Positions 10,212-20,141 of a stretch of DNA of 64,000 nucleotides are shown piece after piece. The stretch is from Sphingobacteriales bacterium. GTDB lineage: Bacteria > Bacteroidota > Bacteroidia > Chitinophagales > JADIYW01. The stretch's first letter is position 1; every line of letters starts with the position of its first letter. The stretch lies in the NCBI GenBank assembly GCA_016719635.1, contig JADJYT010000002.1:372001-436000 (forward strand). Direction: 5' to 3'. A model generated the notes under the pieces. It was not told where the DNA came from. It ran no database searches and saw only the letters and a program-made list of their open reading frames with translations. The translations under genes were made by a program, and so were the position numbers.

Positions 10212-11555
10212 TCAAAATAACTTCTTATAAAACTCCGCCACCGTTTTTATCAGCTGGACTTCCGCTGCATCGCTGTTCACTTTCTGGTTGTATTTGGAAA
10301 TGAAGATTTTCTCATAGCCCAGTTTAGAAGCTTCAGCCACTCGCTGTTCCACCTTATTCACGGCACGTATCTCGCCGCTCAGTCCCACTTCACCGGAGAA
10401 GGAAAATTTATTACTGACCGCCACATCTTCATACGAAGACAACAGGGCTGCCACCACCGCCAAATCCACCGCGGGGTCTTCCACCCGCAATCCGCCGGCA
10501 ATATTCAGGAATACATCTTTCGCGCCAAACCGAAACCCGCAGCGTTTGTCCAGCACCGCCAGTATCATGTTCAGCCGGCGTAAATCGTATCCGGTGGCGC
10601 TGCGCTGCGGGGTACCGTACACCGCGGGACTAACCAGCGCCTGCACTTCCACCAGCAAGGCTCGCATACCTTCCATCGTTACGGCAATCGCCACGCCGCT
10701 CACCTGTTCGTCGCGTTGTGTAATCAGCAGCTCCGAAGGATTCGTCACGGCACGCATGCCGTCGCTGCGCATTTCATAGATGCCCAATTCCGCAGTAGAA
10801 CCAAAACGGTTTTTTTGCGTACGCAGAATGCGGTAATTGTAATTCCTGTCACCTTCAAACTGCAGTACGCAGTCCACCATGTGTTCCAGCAGTTTTGGAC
10901 CGGCTATCGTGCCTTCCTTTGTAATATGCCCGACAATAAATACCGGAAGATTATGTCGTTTCGCATACTGCTGAACCACATGCGTCGCTTCGCGAATCTG
11001 TGAAACGCTTCCGGCGGCGGATTCTATGATGGAAGTCTCCAGCGTCTGTATGGAATCTATGACCAGCAGGTGCGGCTGCACCTGTTCTATCTGCTGAACA
11101 ATCGACTCAACGGATGTTTCCGTATAAACAAATACATCCTTATTGATATGTTTGATTCTGTCGGCACGCATCTTCAGCTGCTGTTCACTTTCTTCGCCCG
11201 AAACGTATAATGTTTTCAATCCTTTGGTCTGCAATACTACCTGCAGCAGCAGGGTAGATTTTCCGATTCCTGGTTCACCGCCGATTAAAATCAATGACCC
11301 CGGCACAATGCCGCCGCCCAGCACACGGTTCAGTTCTGGATCGGAAGTGATGATACGCTGCCTATTTTCCGAAGAAATCTCTTCCAGCAACTGCGGCTTT
11401 GTTCTGGGTGCATTCACCACTGCAGCGCTTTTGGATTTCGGCTCTACCAATTCCTCCACAAAGCTATTCCAGGCTCCGCAGTTTCCGCATTTACCCATCC
11501 ATTTGGGTGAGTTGGTACCGCAATTCTGACAGATATAAATCGTTTTGGCTTTCAT
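10212..11555 (-). CDS. radA: DNA repair protein RadA
   Basis: 447 aa from the ATG at 11555, which begins MKAKTIYICQNCG; an upstream TTG-type start would add 14 residues before the conserved zinc finger and is unlikely. Features in order: C4 zinc finger (CQNCG...KCGNCGAW, residues 9-29), RecA-like ATPase with Walker A GEPGIGKST, the RadA-specific KNRFG motif, and a C-terminal Lon-protease-like domain. RadA is a branch-migration helicase that processes recombination intermediates. The gene is divergent from the OmpA-type lipoprotein, with about 150 bp between their starts. Confidence 0.96.
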   Translation of the reverse strand: MKAKTIYICQNCGTNSPKWMGKCGNCGAWNSFVEELVEPKSKSAAVVNAPRTKPQLLEEISSENRQRIITSDPELNRVLGGGIVPGSLILIGGEPGIGKSTLLLQVVLQTKGLKTLYVSGEESEQQLKMRADRIKHINKDVFVYTETSVESIVQQIEQVQPHLLVIDSIQTLETSIIESAAGSVSQIREATHVVQQYAKRHNLPVFIVGHITKEGTIAGPKLLEHMVDCVLQFEGDRNYNYRILRTQKNRFGSTAELGIYEMRSDGMRAVTNPSELLITQRDEQVSGVAIAVTMEGMRALLVEVQALVSPAVYGTPQRSATGYDLRRLNMILAVLDKRCGFRFGAKDVFLNIAGGLRVEDPAVDLAVVAALLSSYEDVAVSNKFSFSGEVGLSGEIRAVNKVEQRVAEASKLGYEKIFISKYNQKVNSDAAEVQLIKTVAEFYKKLF

Positions 11556-11705
11556 CCGTATGCTTATTGTTTTAATGGCAGCTGTTGGCAGATCCACCTA
11601 TCTTTTTGAATCAAAAACCGTCAGGTATCCGATTTTTCGACATTTGTGTAAAGATAGAATGGAAATTGGGAATTATAAAATGGATATTTGTAATAATAAC
11701 CTTAT

Positions 11706-12674
11706 ATGCGGAAATACATTTTTTCTTTTTTAAGCATCGTACTGCTCACCCATTGTGTTACACAAAAAGAATACAACCGCGTATTAGACCAATACCTGAA
11801 CGGGGAAATCAGGAACAAGGCGCTGCATGACCGTTACGACTCCCTGAACAATGCACTGACCACTCAAAATGCGGATTTAGCCGCTAAGATAAGCCGCCTG
11901 CAAGCAGACTCTTCCGAATTATCCTCCTTGATAGAATCGATGAAAGTTGAAATGGATGAGCAGAATACCCGTTATGCAAAAGCACAGGAAGAATACCTGA
12001 AAAAACTGAAAGACGCCGGAGATAAAAACCAGAAGACCAACGCCGACTTACTGCAGATGCAGGTGGATCTGGAAAAACAGCGACTGGCGCTGGTACAAAA
12101 AGAATCGGACTTAAAGAAAGCCAATGCGGACTTATTGGCACGCGAAGCAAAGATTGCCGAGCTGAACAAACTGCTGACTGAACAAAAAACAAAAACCGAC
12201 GCATTGCGCGATGCCATCAAAAAAGCATTAACGGATTTTTCTGCCGGCGAGCTGAGTGTGTACACCAAAGACGGCAAAGTCTATGTTTCCATGTCGGACA
12301 AATTATTATTTAAATCCGGTTCCACCACCGTGGAAAGCAAGGGGGTGGATGCCCTGGGAAAATTATCGGACGTCATCAAAAAGAATCCCGATATTCAGGT
12401 CAATATTGAAGGTCATACGGATAACGTGCCGTATATTTCCTCCGGTGGGCTTATCAAAGACAACTGGGATTTAAGTCTGATGCGCTCCAGCAGCGTACTG
12501 CACATTCTGACCGAAAAATATAAAGTCAGTCCTGCACAAATCATCGGTTCCGGCAGAGGCGAAAACCATCCGGTAGCAGCCAACAGCACTCCGGAAGGCA
12601 AAGCAAAAAACCGCCGTACTGAAATCGTCCTGACACCAAAAATTGACCGCCTGCTGAATCTGCTCGGAGAGTAG
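11706..12674 (+). CDS. OmpA-family lipoprotein with long coiled coil
   Basis: 322 aa. Lipoprotein signal with lipobox LTHC (Cys17), then a charged heptad-rich coiled coil (about 35-185) and a C-terminal OmpA/MotB peptidoglycan-binding domain (about 205-315) with NIEGHTDNVPY and the closing NRRTEIVL. The family anchors the outer membrane to peptidoglycan, and the coiled coil would span part of the periplasm. It is transcribed alone; tatC follows 140 bp downstream behind its own candidate promoter. The specific partner is unknown. Confidence 0.88.
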   Translation: MRKYIFSFLSIVLLTHCVTQKEYNRVLDQYLNGEIRNKALHDRYDSLNNALTTQNADLAAKISRLQADSSELSSLIESMKVEMDEQNTRYAKAQEEYLKKLKDAGDKNQKTNADLLQMQVDLEKQRLALVQKESDLKKANADLLAREAKIAELNKLLTEQKTKTDALRDAIKKALTDFSAGELSVYTKDGKVYVSMSDKLLFKSGSTTVESKGVDALGKLSDVIKKNPDIQVNIEGHTDNVPYISSGGLIKDNWDLSLMRSSSVLHILTEKYKVSPAQIIGSGRGENHPVAANSTPEGKAKNRRTEIVLTPKIDRLLNLLGE

Positions 12675-12797
12675 TGTGCGACATCTGGCAAAATTCAAAA
12701 CCATCCGGCAGTTCACTACTGAAACACCTTCCCCATTTCCATAATGGCTGGTGCCCGATTCCTGAATAAATTAATATTTCGGTGACGTTTAATGCGT

Positions 12798-12805
12798 TAT
12801 TTTTG
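12798..12805 (+). promoter_or_regulatory. Candidate -7 element for tatC
   Basis: TATTTTTG matches TAnnTTTG and ends 8 bp before the tatC ATG, so the transcript would be nearly leaderless. A degenerate TTTC lies about 18 bp upstream in place of the -33 TTTG. Confidence 0.4.
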
Positions 12806-12813
12806 CAGGGTAT

Positions 12814-13650
12814 ATGGGTAAAATAAACGAATCGAACGACAAGAAAGAAATGGGGTTTTTTGACCACATCGAAGCCCTTCGCTGGAATATCATGCGCTCT
12901 GCTGTGGTGATTGTCTTGTTTTCCATTATTGCGTTTACCCAAAAGAAATTCATCTTTGACGATTTGCTGTTTGGTCCAACACAAGCCAATTTTCCCACCA
13001 ACCGCCTGTTTTGCTGGCTGGAAGCCAACTATTCTTTTTTTACCGGTTTATGTATTCAGGATGCTCATTTTACCTTTATCAATACGGACATTGCCGGACA
13101 GTTCATGCTGCATCTGCAAATGGCGATGTATGTAGGGGCCATTGCCGCCTTTCCCTATGTTTTCTGGGAAATCTGGCGATTTGTAAGACCGGCGCTGCAT
13201 GAGCGGGAAATCCGCAACACAAGGGGTATAGTATTCGTCACATCCTTTTTGTTTACGATTGGATGTTTGTTCGGTTACTTCGTCATTGCTCCGTTCTCCA
13301 TTAATTTTTTAATCCAGTATCAGGCTACTACTATAGTTCAGAATATGATTGATATAAACAGTTATATCGGGATACTGATTACATTGACCATACCTACCGG
13401 TATATTATTTGAATTGCCAATGCTGGTATTTCTATTAACCAAACTAGGCATACTTACACCGGATTTCATGCGAAAAGGCAGGAAAATATCCTATGTGGCT
13501 ATTCTAACCATTGTTGCCGTGATCACCCCACAGGGTGATATCACAAGTCTGCTGCTCATCTCCACCCCTGTTTTTGTATTATATGAATTAAGTATCGGAA
13601 TTTCCACCCGTGTGTACAAACAGATTGTACGCGATGAAATGGATGGATAA
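12814..13650 (+). CDS. tatC: Sec-independent protein translocase TatC
   Basis: 278 aa with six predicted membrane segments and the TatC signature near the N-terminus (MGFFDHIEALRWNIMRS) plus the conserved FPYVFWEIWRFVRPAL block before the second periplasmic loop. TatC is the receptor for twin-arginine signal peptides in the cytoplasmic membrane and moves folded proteins. The partner tatA is not in the window. It has a slightly longer first periplasmic loop (about residues 55-95) than the E. coli protein. Convergent with the YhhN-family gene with a 17-bp gap. Confidence 0.95.
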   Translation: MGKINESNDKKEMGFFDHIEALRWNIMRSAVVIVLFSIIAFTQKKFIFDDLLFGPTQANFPTNRLFCWLEANYSFFTGLCIQDAHFTFINTDIAGQFMLHLQMAMYVGAIAAFPYVFWEIWRFVRPALHEREIRNTRGIVFVTSFLFTIGCLFGYFVIAPFSINFLIQYQATTIVQNMIDINSYIGILITLTIPTGILFELPMLVFLLTKLGILTPDFMRKGRKISYVAILTIVAVITPQGDITSLLLISTPVFVLYELSIGISTRVYKQIVRDEMDG

Positions 13651-13667
13651 AGCTGATTTCAAAAAAA

Positions 13668-14363
13668 TCAGGATTGTTGCCGTGTTAAAATCTGCTTCAA
13701 TACACCGCTGATAATCAGAAATTGCGCCATGATGTAAGTAGACATGATGACCGCCCTTGCAGATGCAAAGGGTTTATAGAACAAATTAATGGCAATGCAG
13801 GAATCAGAAAAAACAAAAAAGAGTGCGCCGATGAATACCCATGTAAATGAAACAGGGGTTACCATATTTTTCCGGTTAAATGCCGCAATCAGCATCGAAA
13901 TAATCACAATCGTGTAGACAGTTACGGGAAGTTTCATCGGACTGAGAGTTGGATACAATAATATTAAGAGCGAAATACCCAACAATAGAAACGGAATTAT
14001 CAGGTAAGGTCTTTCTATAATGACGGTCACTTTGGGTTTACCTTTAATTTCCCTGAAGAAATATACGATGTAGTTAATATGTGCTATTAAGAAGGAGACC
14101 AGGCCGCAGACAAATAATACCTTGGCGTTTGCGGGTTCATATTCGCTTCTGGGGAACATCAGGAATATGTCTCCCCACCAGGAAAAGAACAAGGCAATAT
14201 AGATAAACCGGTATTCTTTTATTCTTTTAGTTTCCGTAAAAAAATAAATCGCCAGTAATGGCATCATCAGCGCTTTGGAAACATACATCAGCGTTCTGAA
14301 TTCCTGATGCTCGGCAAAGATGGTCAGTGCGCCATTGATAAAATAGAGAATTAAGTAAATCAT
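13668..14363 (-). CDS. YhhN/TMEM86-family membrane protein, lysoplasmalogenase-like
   Basis: 231 aa from ATG 14363 (a GTG 13 codons upstream is possible but adds a polar stretch). About seven to eight hydrophobic segments cover the whole length; conserved family features are the SWWGDIFLMFP block near residue 75 and the FVFSDSCIAIN block near residue 200, with the acidic residues typical of the TMEM86/YhhN fold. Eukaryotic members hydrolyse the vinyl-ether bond of lysoplasmalogens; the bacterial role is inferred only. Divergent from proC. Confidence 0.8.
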   Translation of the reverse strand: MIYLILYFINGALTIFAEHQEFRTLMYVSKALMMPLLAIYFFTETKRIKEYRFIYIALFFSWWGDIFLMFPRSEYEPANAKVLFVCGLVSFLIAHINYIVYFFREIKGKPKVTVIIERPYLIIPFLLLGISLLILLYPTLSPMKLPVTVYTIVIISMLIAAFNRKNMVTPVSFTWVFIGALFFVFSDSCIAINLFYKPFASARAVIMSTYIMAQFLIISGVLKQILTRQQS

Positions 14364-14431
14364 ATCATTAAAAATACAAAAAAACAGGCATTTGCAACTC
14401 ACTACTAATGACTAAATTGTATTTTTACAAC

Positions 14432-15235
14432 ATGAACGTACTTATCATAGGCGGCGGCAACATGGGCAGAAGTTTTGCCGAAAGTTTTCTGAACGCCAAA
14501 ATACTCACACACAGACAACTGACGGTAATAGAAAAAGACCATGCGCAGACGTTGGAACTCAACCGGATGAAATTAGGGCAGGTATATAATGATTTCGGTG
14601 ATTTCATTATCGAAAAGGATTTAATCATACTGGCAGTAAAACCGCAGGATGCCTATTCAGTTTATCCGAAATTGAAACCGTATATCCGGGAAAATCACAT
14701 CGTGCTGACCATTATGGCTGGTGTACGGCTGCAGGAAGTAGAACAGCAATTAGGCACGAACAAAGTAATACGTTCGATGCCAAACTTACCGTGTCAGATC
14801 GGTTTGGGTGTTACGGGTTTTATGGTATCCGAAACCATTCCTCAGAGTGATATAGATTTTGTCCGGAAATTATTAGAAACAACCGGCATTTCCATTCAGC
14901 TGTATGATGAAGATAAACTGAATGCCGTAACGGCAGTTTCAGGTTCCGGCCCTGCTTACATATTCTACTTTATGGATGCCATGATACAACAAACCATGGA
15001 ATACGGTTTCTCCTTAACGGAGGCATCCAAGATAGTGGAACAGACCTTCTTGGGCGCTGTGGAATTATACAAAGTCAATGATTTATCCTGCAAGGAATGG
15101 ATAGATAAGGTTTCCTCCAAAGGCGGCACCACGGAAGCGGCCTTAAAACATTACAATACAACCGAAGTCAGCAGAAATATACAGAAAGGGATGGATGAAG
15201 CATTGCTACGTTCCAGAGAATTGAGCAAGAACTGA
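14432..15235 (+). CDS. proC: Pyrroline-5-carboxylate reductase
   Basis: 267 aa from the ATG at 14432, giving the canonical opening MNVLIIGGGNMG; an in-frame ATG at 14408 would add eight residues. The Rossmann motif GGGNMG, the IRSMPNLPCQIGLGVTGF block and the ProC signature VSGSGPAYIFYFMDAM ... SSKGGTTEAAL are all present. It reduces pyrroline-5-carboxylate to proline with NAD(P)H, the last step of proline synthesis, in the cytoplasm. No other proline gene is nearby; it is transcribed alone. Confidence 0.96.
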   Translation: MNVLIIGGGNMGRSFAESFLNAKILTHRQLTVIEKDHAQTLELNRMKLGQVYNDFGDFIIEKDLIILAVKPQDAYSVYPKLKPYIRENHIVLTIMAGVRLQEVEQQLGTNKVIRSMPNLPCQIGLGVTGFMVSETIPQSDIDFVRKLLETTGISIQLYDEDKLNAVTAVSGSGPAYIFYFMDAMIQQTMEYGFSLTEASKIVEQTFLGAVELYKVNDLSCKEWIDKVSSKGGTTEAALKHYNTTEVSRNIQKGMDEALLRSRELSKN

Positions 15236-15374
15236 GTTATTCAATAACATTTTAATTTAACCTCTTTCTAAACTTTACATTCTCCTTTACCATGCTTCAC
15301 ATAAGTTATACACAGAACCATTTCAGTGCCTGTTAACTATTAACGGTTCATTAGGAGAAAGAAAAATTAAAGTA

Positions 15375-15382
15375 TATATTTG
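15375..15382 (+). promoter_or_regulatory. Candidate -7 element for the nucleoside transporter
   Basis: TATATTTG matches TAnnTTTG and ends 18 bp before the ATG at 15401. No convincing -33 TTTG is seen in the purine-rich stretch upstream. Confidence 0.4.
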
Positions 15383-15400
15383 TTAAAACACACCGGCATT

Positions 15401-16651
15401 ATGGAAAGATTTCACGGTCTAATCGGCATAGTAGTTATATTGGGTATTGCCTTCTTATTTTCAAACAACAAAAAAAGAATCAACTACAGATTAGTTGTGA
15501 GCGGATTGCTTCTGCAAACCATCATAGCCGTTGCTATTCTGAAAGTAACGCCTGTCAAGAATTTCTTTCAGTGGCTCGGAAATATCATGACCCATATTGA
15601 AGCCTTTGCACATGAGGGTGCAGGTTTTGTTTATGGCGGATTAATGACGGACAATCATGCCGGTGGGGCCATAGCTTATAACCAACCGGGAGTATTCGTG
15701 TTTGGATTCAGCGTACTGGCGACCATCATTCTGGTATGTGTATTGGTGGCCATATTCTATCATTTTGGTATCATGCAACGCATCGTATCCTTTATAGCTA
15801 AGGCGATGAACTTCGTCATGCGTGTCTCCGGTGCGGAAGCGCTCAGCAATGTCGCCAGCGCTTTTGTCGGACAGGTGGAAGCGCAGGTAATGATCCGACC
15901 CTATTTATCTACCATGACAAAGAGTGAATTACTGGCGAGTATGTCAGGCAGCCTGGCCTGCATTGCAGGTGGTATTTTGGTTATTTATGTAAGTTTTGGT
16001 GCCAAGGCGGAATATTTGCTGGCTGCCAGTATCATGGCGGCTCCGGGTGCACTCGTGATATCTAAAATTGTGTTCCCGGAAACGGAAGAAAGCCAAACCA
16101 TGGGTAACGTAAAGCTGGAAGTCAAAACCCCTTACAAGAATATGATTGATGCCATCAGCCATGGTGCCAGCGACGGTATGAAAATCTCTGTAAATGTTAT
16201 TGCTATGCTGATCGGATTTATAGCCCTGATTGCTATGGTCAATTACCTGTTAGGAAAAATAGGTGCTGTCACCCATTTGCCGTTTGTGCTGTCTTTAGAC
16301 TGGATCTTTGGTAAATTATTTTACCCGATTGCCTGGTGTATGGGTGTACCAAATCAGGATGTGAATACGGTGGCAACCCTGATGGGTCAAAAACTTTCCA
16401 TCAATGAGTTTGTGGCATTTTTCAACATGACTAAGAACGGATTAGCTCCTGTCACTGATAAAGGCCTGCTGATTGCCAGCATAGCCATCTGCGGATTTGC
16501 CAATTTCAGTTCAGTAGGCATGCAAATCGGCGGCATAGGTGAGCTGGCTCCGGAACGCAGAGGCGATTTAGCGAAACTGGGTATGAAAGCGCTCCTGTGC
16601 GGTACACTTGCTTCCTATCTGTCCGCTACTATTGCAGGTATCTTGATGTAG
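15401..16651 (+). CDS. Concentrative nucleoside transporter, NupC/CNT family
   Basis: 416 aa from ATG 15401 (a TTG seven codons earlier is less likely because it overlaps the candidate promoter spacing). Multi-spanning inner-membrane protein with CNT family motifs: GAGFVYGGLM, the SGAEALSNVASAFVGQVEAQVMIRPYL-like block in the first repeat region, and NMTKNGLAPVTDKGLLIASIAICGFANFSSVGMQIGGIGELAPERR in the second. It imports nucleosides with Na+ or H+; the two sequence blocks carry nucleoside- and ion-binding residues. Its last 23 bp overlap the 3' end of the convergent membrane-protein gene. Confidence 0.93.
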   Translation: MERFHGLIGIVVILGIAFLFSNNKKRINYRLVVSGLLLQTIIAVAILKVTPVKNFFQWLGNIMTHIEAFAHEGAGFVYGGLMTDNHAGGAIAYNQPGVFVFGFSVLATIILVCVLVAIFYHFGIMQRIVSFIAKAMNFVMRVSGAEALSNVASAFVGQVEAQVMIRPYLSTMTKSELLASMSGSLACIAGGILVIYVSFGAKAEYLLAASIMAAPGALVISKIVFPETEESQTMGNVKLEVKTPYKNMIDAISHGASDGMKISVNVIAMLIGFIALIAMVNYLLGKIGAVTHLPFVLSLDWIFGKLFYPIAWCMGVPNQDVNTVATLMGQKLSINEFVAFFNMTKNGLAPVTDKGLLIASIAICGFANFSSVGMQIGGIGELAPERRGDLAKLGMKALLCGTLASYLSATIAGILM

Positions 16652-18275
16652 GCACCAAGGTATCCACTACCCTCCATTTATCACCTTCACATAGCAGCAA
16701 ATAGGTAGTGTCATGCGGCAATCTCTTAATGGTAAGATTATAAGCTGTATTCCACTCATCAAAATCAACGGAAAAACTTTCTGTTGAATAATCCATTGCG
16801 CCGTGCCCTTTATAATAATACCATTTTCCATTCTTAATACATTTAACATAATAGACAGAGTCGTTAAATTTTTCGACACTGGTTTCATTTTTGTTACTGA
16901 AGACATTTACCATTGCTATAATATCCAATGACTTCATATAATCTTCTTTGTGCATCACACTCAACCCTTCAGGCAATCCATTTCTTAACATATATGCACC
17001 ACCAAAATTATCAGGGAGGTTAAGAATATATGATTTCTGGTTAGCGCGCAACGGATAATTCTTGATAAGATTTACAGCAATCTCTCCTGACTGATGCCAC
17101 AGATTTACAGCACCATTCAGCAACCATAAGGAAACAAGAATTTGAGCAATAACAAAACCAATAAACAAAGGCCTGTCTAATAGTTTATACATAACCAATA
17201 CTAAAAATGGGTAGAAAAAAACGGATGCCACGTATCCATACCGGTCGCTTTGGATTTCAAAAGTGAAGCTTTGATCCAGGTTCAACACCGGCACCAGCAT
17301 CATTACATACATCAGGAAAAACAAGATGATGGATATACCAAATTCAGATCTATAATATTTTTTCCTGTAGGCAAACCAGGCCAAAATGAGCACCGTCAGC
17401 GGAACCATTACCTTGACAGTATTGATGATCACCGGTAAATGATACCAATTTTTAAATACAGCAGGAAGGTGTCTGTAAAAAAACAAAAACTTCCAGGTGT
17501 AATTCAAAAGACATTCATACATGGACATGGGATTGAATACCGCATGCGTACTAGCACCGTAATGCGCTATCCATATACCATATGTCAGTTTTGTCATTAC
17601 AAAATAGCCTGCAATAAACAGGATATTTATCAACAAGAATTTATATGAGAATTCTTTCAGATTAACACATATATCGTTCTTAACTGTAAAAGACCAGGCA
17701 AATAATCCAAACAGAACCGGAAACAGGAATGCCTGTTCAAAACAGGAAAGACTGCAGGCAAAGAACAAATGATACCATACTATATGAATGGACTTTTTTG
17801 TTTCAAGGTAGTTTATCAAGGCAATTATTCCTGCTAAAAGAAAAGTAACGATTAACAGATAATGCAGGGTCCCGCCCCAGGCAACCACTTCTGTCTGAAA
17901 AGGTGAAATGAGAAATAAAAATGCCGCCAGAAAAGACAACTTACGATTAGCAACGGACAGCAGCTTTCCGAGAATGATAAAAATCAACCAGGCATTCAAA
18001 CTATGCAAGGCAGAAAATACAATATGCCATCCCATCCAGTTTAAGCCGAATAATTTATAGTTCATATAATATATCAGGGAGGGCACGTGCCACAGGAATA
18101 TCATGTTATAGGAGGTAAAAAATCCTTTCCAACCTGACTGTTGAATCTGATTCAGATAAAAAAGGGTATCATTCACAAATTTAGCCTGCTGTGAAGGATA
18201 GTAACAAACAAATACTATCAAAAAGAAAAGCAGCCATAAAAGCAGTCTGTTTTTTATAGGTGACCATAAACACAA
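16629..18275 (-). CDS. Multi-spanning membrane protein, possible GT-C-like glycosyltransferase
   Basis: 548 aa with about 10-11 hydrophobic segments followed by a soluble C-terminal domain (about 415-548). The first loop after TM1 has acidic FVNDTLFYLNQ, reminiscent of the acidic catalytic loop of GT-C enzymes, but I cannot confirm the family. No ATG opens this frame: it starts at TTG 18275. In the neighbouring frame an ATG at 18279 (MFVFMVTYK) would join if one A were removed from the A6 run near 18254, so a homopolymer error at the N-terminus is possible. The 3' end overlaps nupC by 23 bp on the opposite strand. Confidence 0.6.
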   Translation of the reverse strand: MCLWSPIKNRLLLWLLFFLIVFVCYYPSQQAKFVNDTLFYLNQIQQSGWKGFFTSYNMIFLWHVPSLIYYMNYKLFGLNWMGWHIVFSALHSLNAWLIFIILGKLLSVANRKLSFLAAFLFLISPFQTEVVAWGGTLHYLLIVTFLLAGIIALINYLETKKSIHIVWYHLFFACSLSCFEQAFLFPVLFGLFAWSFTVKNDICVNLKEFSYKFLLINILFIAGYFVMTKLTYGIWIAHYGASTHAVFNPMSMYECLLNYTWKFLFFYRHLPAVFKNWYHLPVIINTVKVMVPLTVLILAWFAYRKKYYRSEFGISIILFFLMYVMMLVPVLNLDQSFTFEIQSDRYGYVASVFFYPFLVLVMYKLLDRPLFIGFVIAQILVSLWLLNGAVNLWHQSGEIAVNLIKNYPLRANQKSYILNLPDNFGGAYMLRNGLPEGLSVMHKEDYMKSLDIIAMVNVFSNKNETSVEKFNDSVYYVKCIKNGKWYYYKGHGAMDYSTESFSVDFDEWNTAYNLTIKRLPHDTTYLLLCEGDKWRVVDTLVPTSRYLQ

Positions 18276-18317
18276 ACATACTTAATTTTATACTAATTTG
18301 TACCTTTACTGCAGTGC

Positions 18318-20106
18318 ATGTCAGAACAACCATCTTTGGAAGCAATCATTAAAAACCTACCGAAAAATCCGGGTGTTTACCGCTATTATGACAAGGAAGG
18401 GAAATTGCTCTATATCGGCAAGGCAAAAAATCTGAAAAACAGGGTAAGTTCATATTTTGTCCACAAAGATCATTCCTATCGTATCCAGCTCATGGTTCGA
18501 AAAATCCACACGGTTGAATATTCTATCGTCCCGACTGAAAAGGATGCCTTATTACTGGAAAATGCTTTGATAAAAGAATTTCAACCCAGATACAACATCC
18601 TGTTAAAAGACGACAAGTCATTTCCATACATTAAAATCGTCAATGAGCCGTTTCCACGCATTTTTTTCACGCGAAAATATGAAAACGACGGCGCCGAATA
18701 TTTCGGACCCTATACGTCCATCCATCATGTCCGTTCCATCTTAGAGCTGATAAAAAAACTATATCCGATACGCAGCTGTTCGCTGCCGCTGAGTGAAAAA
18801 AACATTACAGCGCAGAAATTCAAGGTTTGTCTGGAATACCACATTGGTAATTGCCTGGCCCCTTGTGTGGGATTTCAAAGTAAAGAAATGTACGACAACA
18901 ACATAGAACAGATAAGAAAGATAGTAAAAGGGCGGCTACAGGAATTACGCGCCGTTTTAAAGAATCAGATGCAGGAATATGCGGAAAATCTGGAATTTGA
19001 AAAGGCAGAAATCATAAAGATAAAACTACAGTCCCTCAAGGAATATATATGCGATGCCACTGTCGTTAATCCGGGATTGGGAAACTTCCACATATTTGGT
19101 TATGCAGAAGATGAGAAGAAAGCGTTCATTAATTATCTCTTTGTGTTTGAGGGTACAGTGATAAAAACAAAAGCGATTTCCCTTCAGAGAAACCTGGAGG
19201 AAACCAAAGAGGAGTTGCTGCAGTTTGCCATTATTGACACCATAGGGCAACCGCCAGAAAAGGCAGAGGTGCTGGTTCCTTTTAATACAGAAATAATAAA
19301 CGATTCTATTCACCTGTCCGTTCCGAAAATAGGAGATAAAAAACATCTGGTTGAACTGGCACAGCGCAATGCACTCTTCCAAAAACAGAAAGGAAAAGAG
19401 AAACAAAAGGCTGATCCTGTAAGTCGTATCCTTTCATTAATGAAACAGGAATTGAAATTGAAGGAATTGCCTAAACATATTGAATGTTTCGACAACTCCA
19501 ACTTTCAGGGCACCGATGCAGTCGCGGCCTGTGTAGTATTTAAGAATGCCAAACCCAGCAAAAAAGATTACCGCCGTTTCAATGTAAAGACAGTTATCGG
19601 CGCCAATGATTTTGATACCATGAAAGAGATCGTTTTCCGTCGATATCACAGAATGATACTGGAACAGGAACCGCTTCCGAATTTGATTGTGATTGACGGA
19701 GGAAAAGGACAGTTAAATGCTGCTATGGAAAGTATCCTGAATTTAAAACTGGAAGACAAGGTACAGGTCATATCCATTGCCAAACGCCTGGAGGAAATAT
19801 ATTATCCCAATGACCCGTTTCCATTGCACATCAATAAAAAATCTGGAACGCTAAAAGTCATTCAGCATATCCGTAATGAAGCCCACAGATTTGGTATCAC
19901 TTTTCACAGAAACAAAAGGGATAAGAATACGTTAAAAACAGAACTGCATTCAATTAAAGGTATTGGAAAAAAATAGCAGATAGGCTATTACAGGAATTAG
20001 GTTCGGTCAAGTCAATCCAACACACCTCCTTGAATGAATTAGAAAAATCATAGGAAAGGCAAAAGCAAATCTGGTATACGGTTTCTATAAAACAAAAAAC
20101 GGATAG
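18318..20106 (+). CDS. uvrC: Excinuclease ABC subunit C, frameshifted near its end
   Basis: The intact first 552 residues hold the GIY-YIG nuclease domain (NPGVYRYYDKEGKLLYIGKA), the UVR domain (about 205-245) and the RNase H-like endonuclease domain (FDNSNFQGTDAVAACVVF, IVIDGGKGQL). The frame then stops at GIGKK (19976), inside the helix-hairpin-helix region. Adding one A to the A7 run at 19967-19973 restores IADRLLQELGSVKSI, and adding one A to the A5 run at 20043-20047 restores IIGKAKANLVYGFY, ending at 20106 with about 595 residues, the usual UvrC size. UvrC makes both incisions in nucleotide excision repair; the HhH domain is needed for the 5' cut. Two separate homopolymer losses suggest sequencing error. 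Confidence 0.93.
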
Positions 20107-20126
20107 CTGATGCCATCCGTTTTTTT
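20094..20126. terminator. Bidirectional terminator between uvrC and gldN
   Basis: An 11-bp perfect inverted repeat (AAAAAACGGAT at 20094-20104 and ATCCGTTTTTT at 20115-20125, 10-base loop) gives a hairpin followed by a T run on both strands. It sits between the convergent uvrC (repaired stop at 20106) and gldN (stop at 20142), and serves both. Confidence 0.85.
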
Positions 20127-20141
20127 ATAATCGATTGAATA

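Noticed and set aside
13653..13671. Hairpin between tatC and the YhhN-family gene
   Set aside because: CTGATTT/AAATCAG pairs, but the stem is AT-rich, overlaps the YhhN stop codon and has no T run on either strand, so it is too weak to call a terminator.
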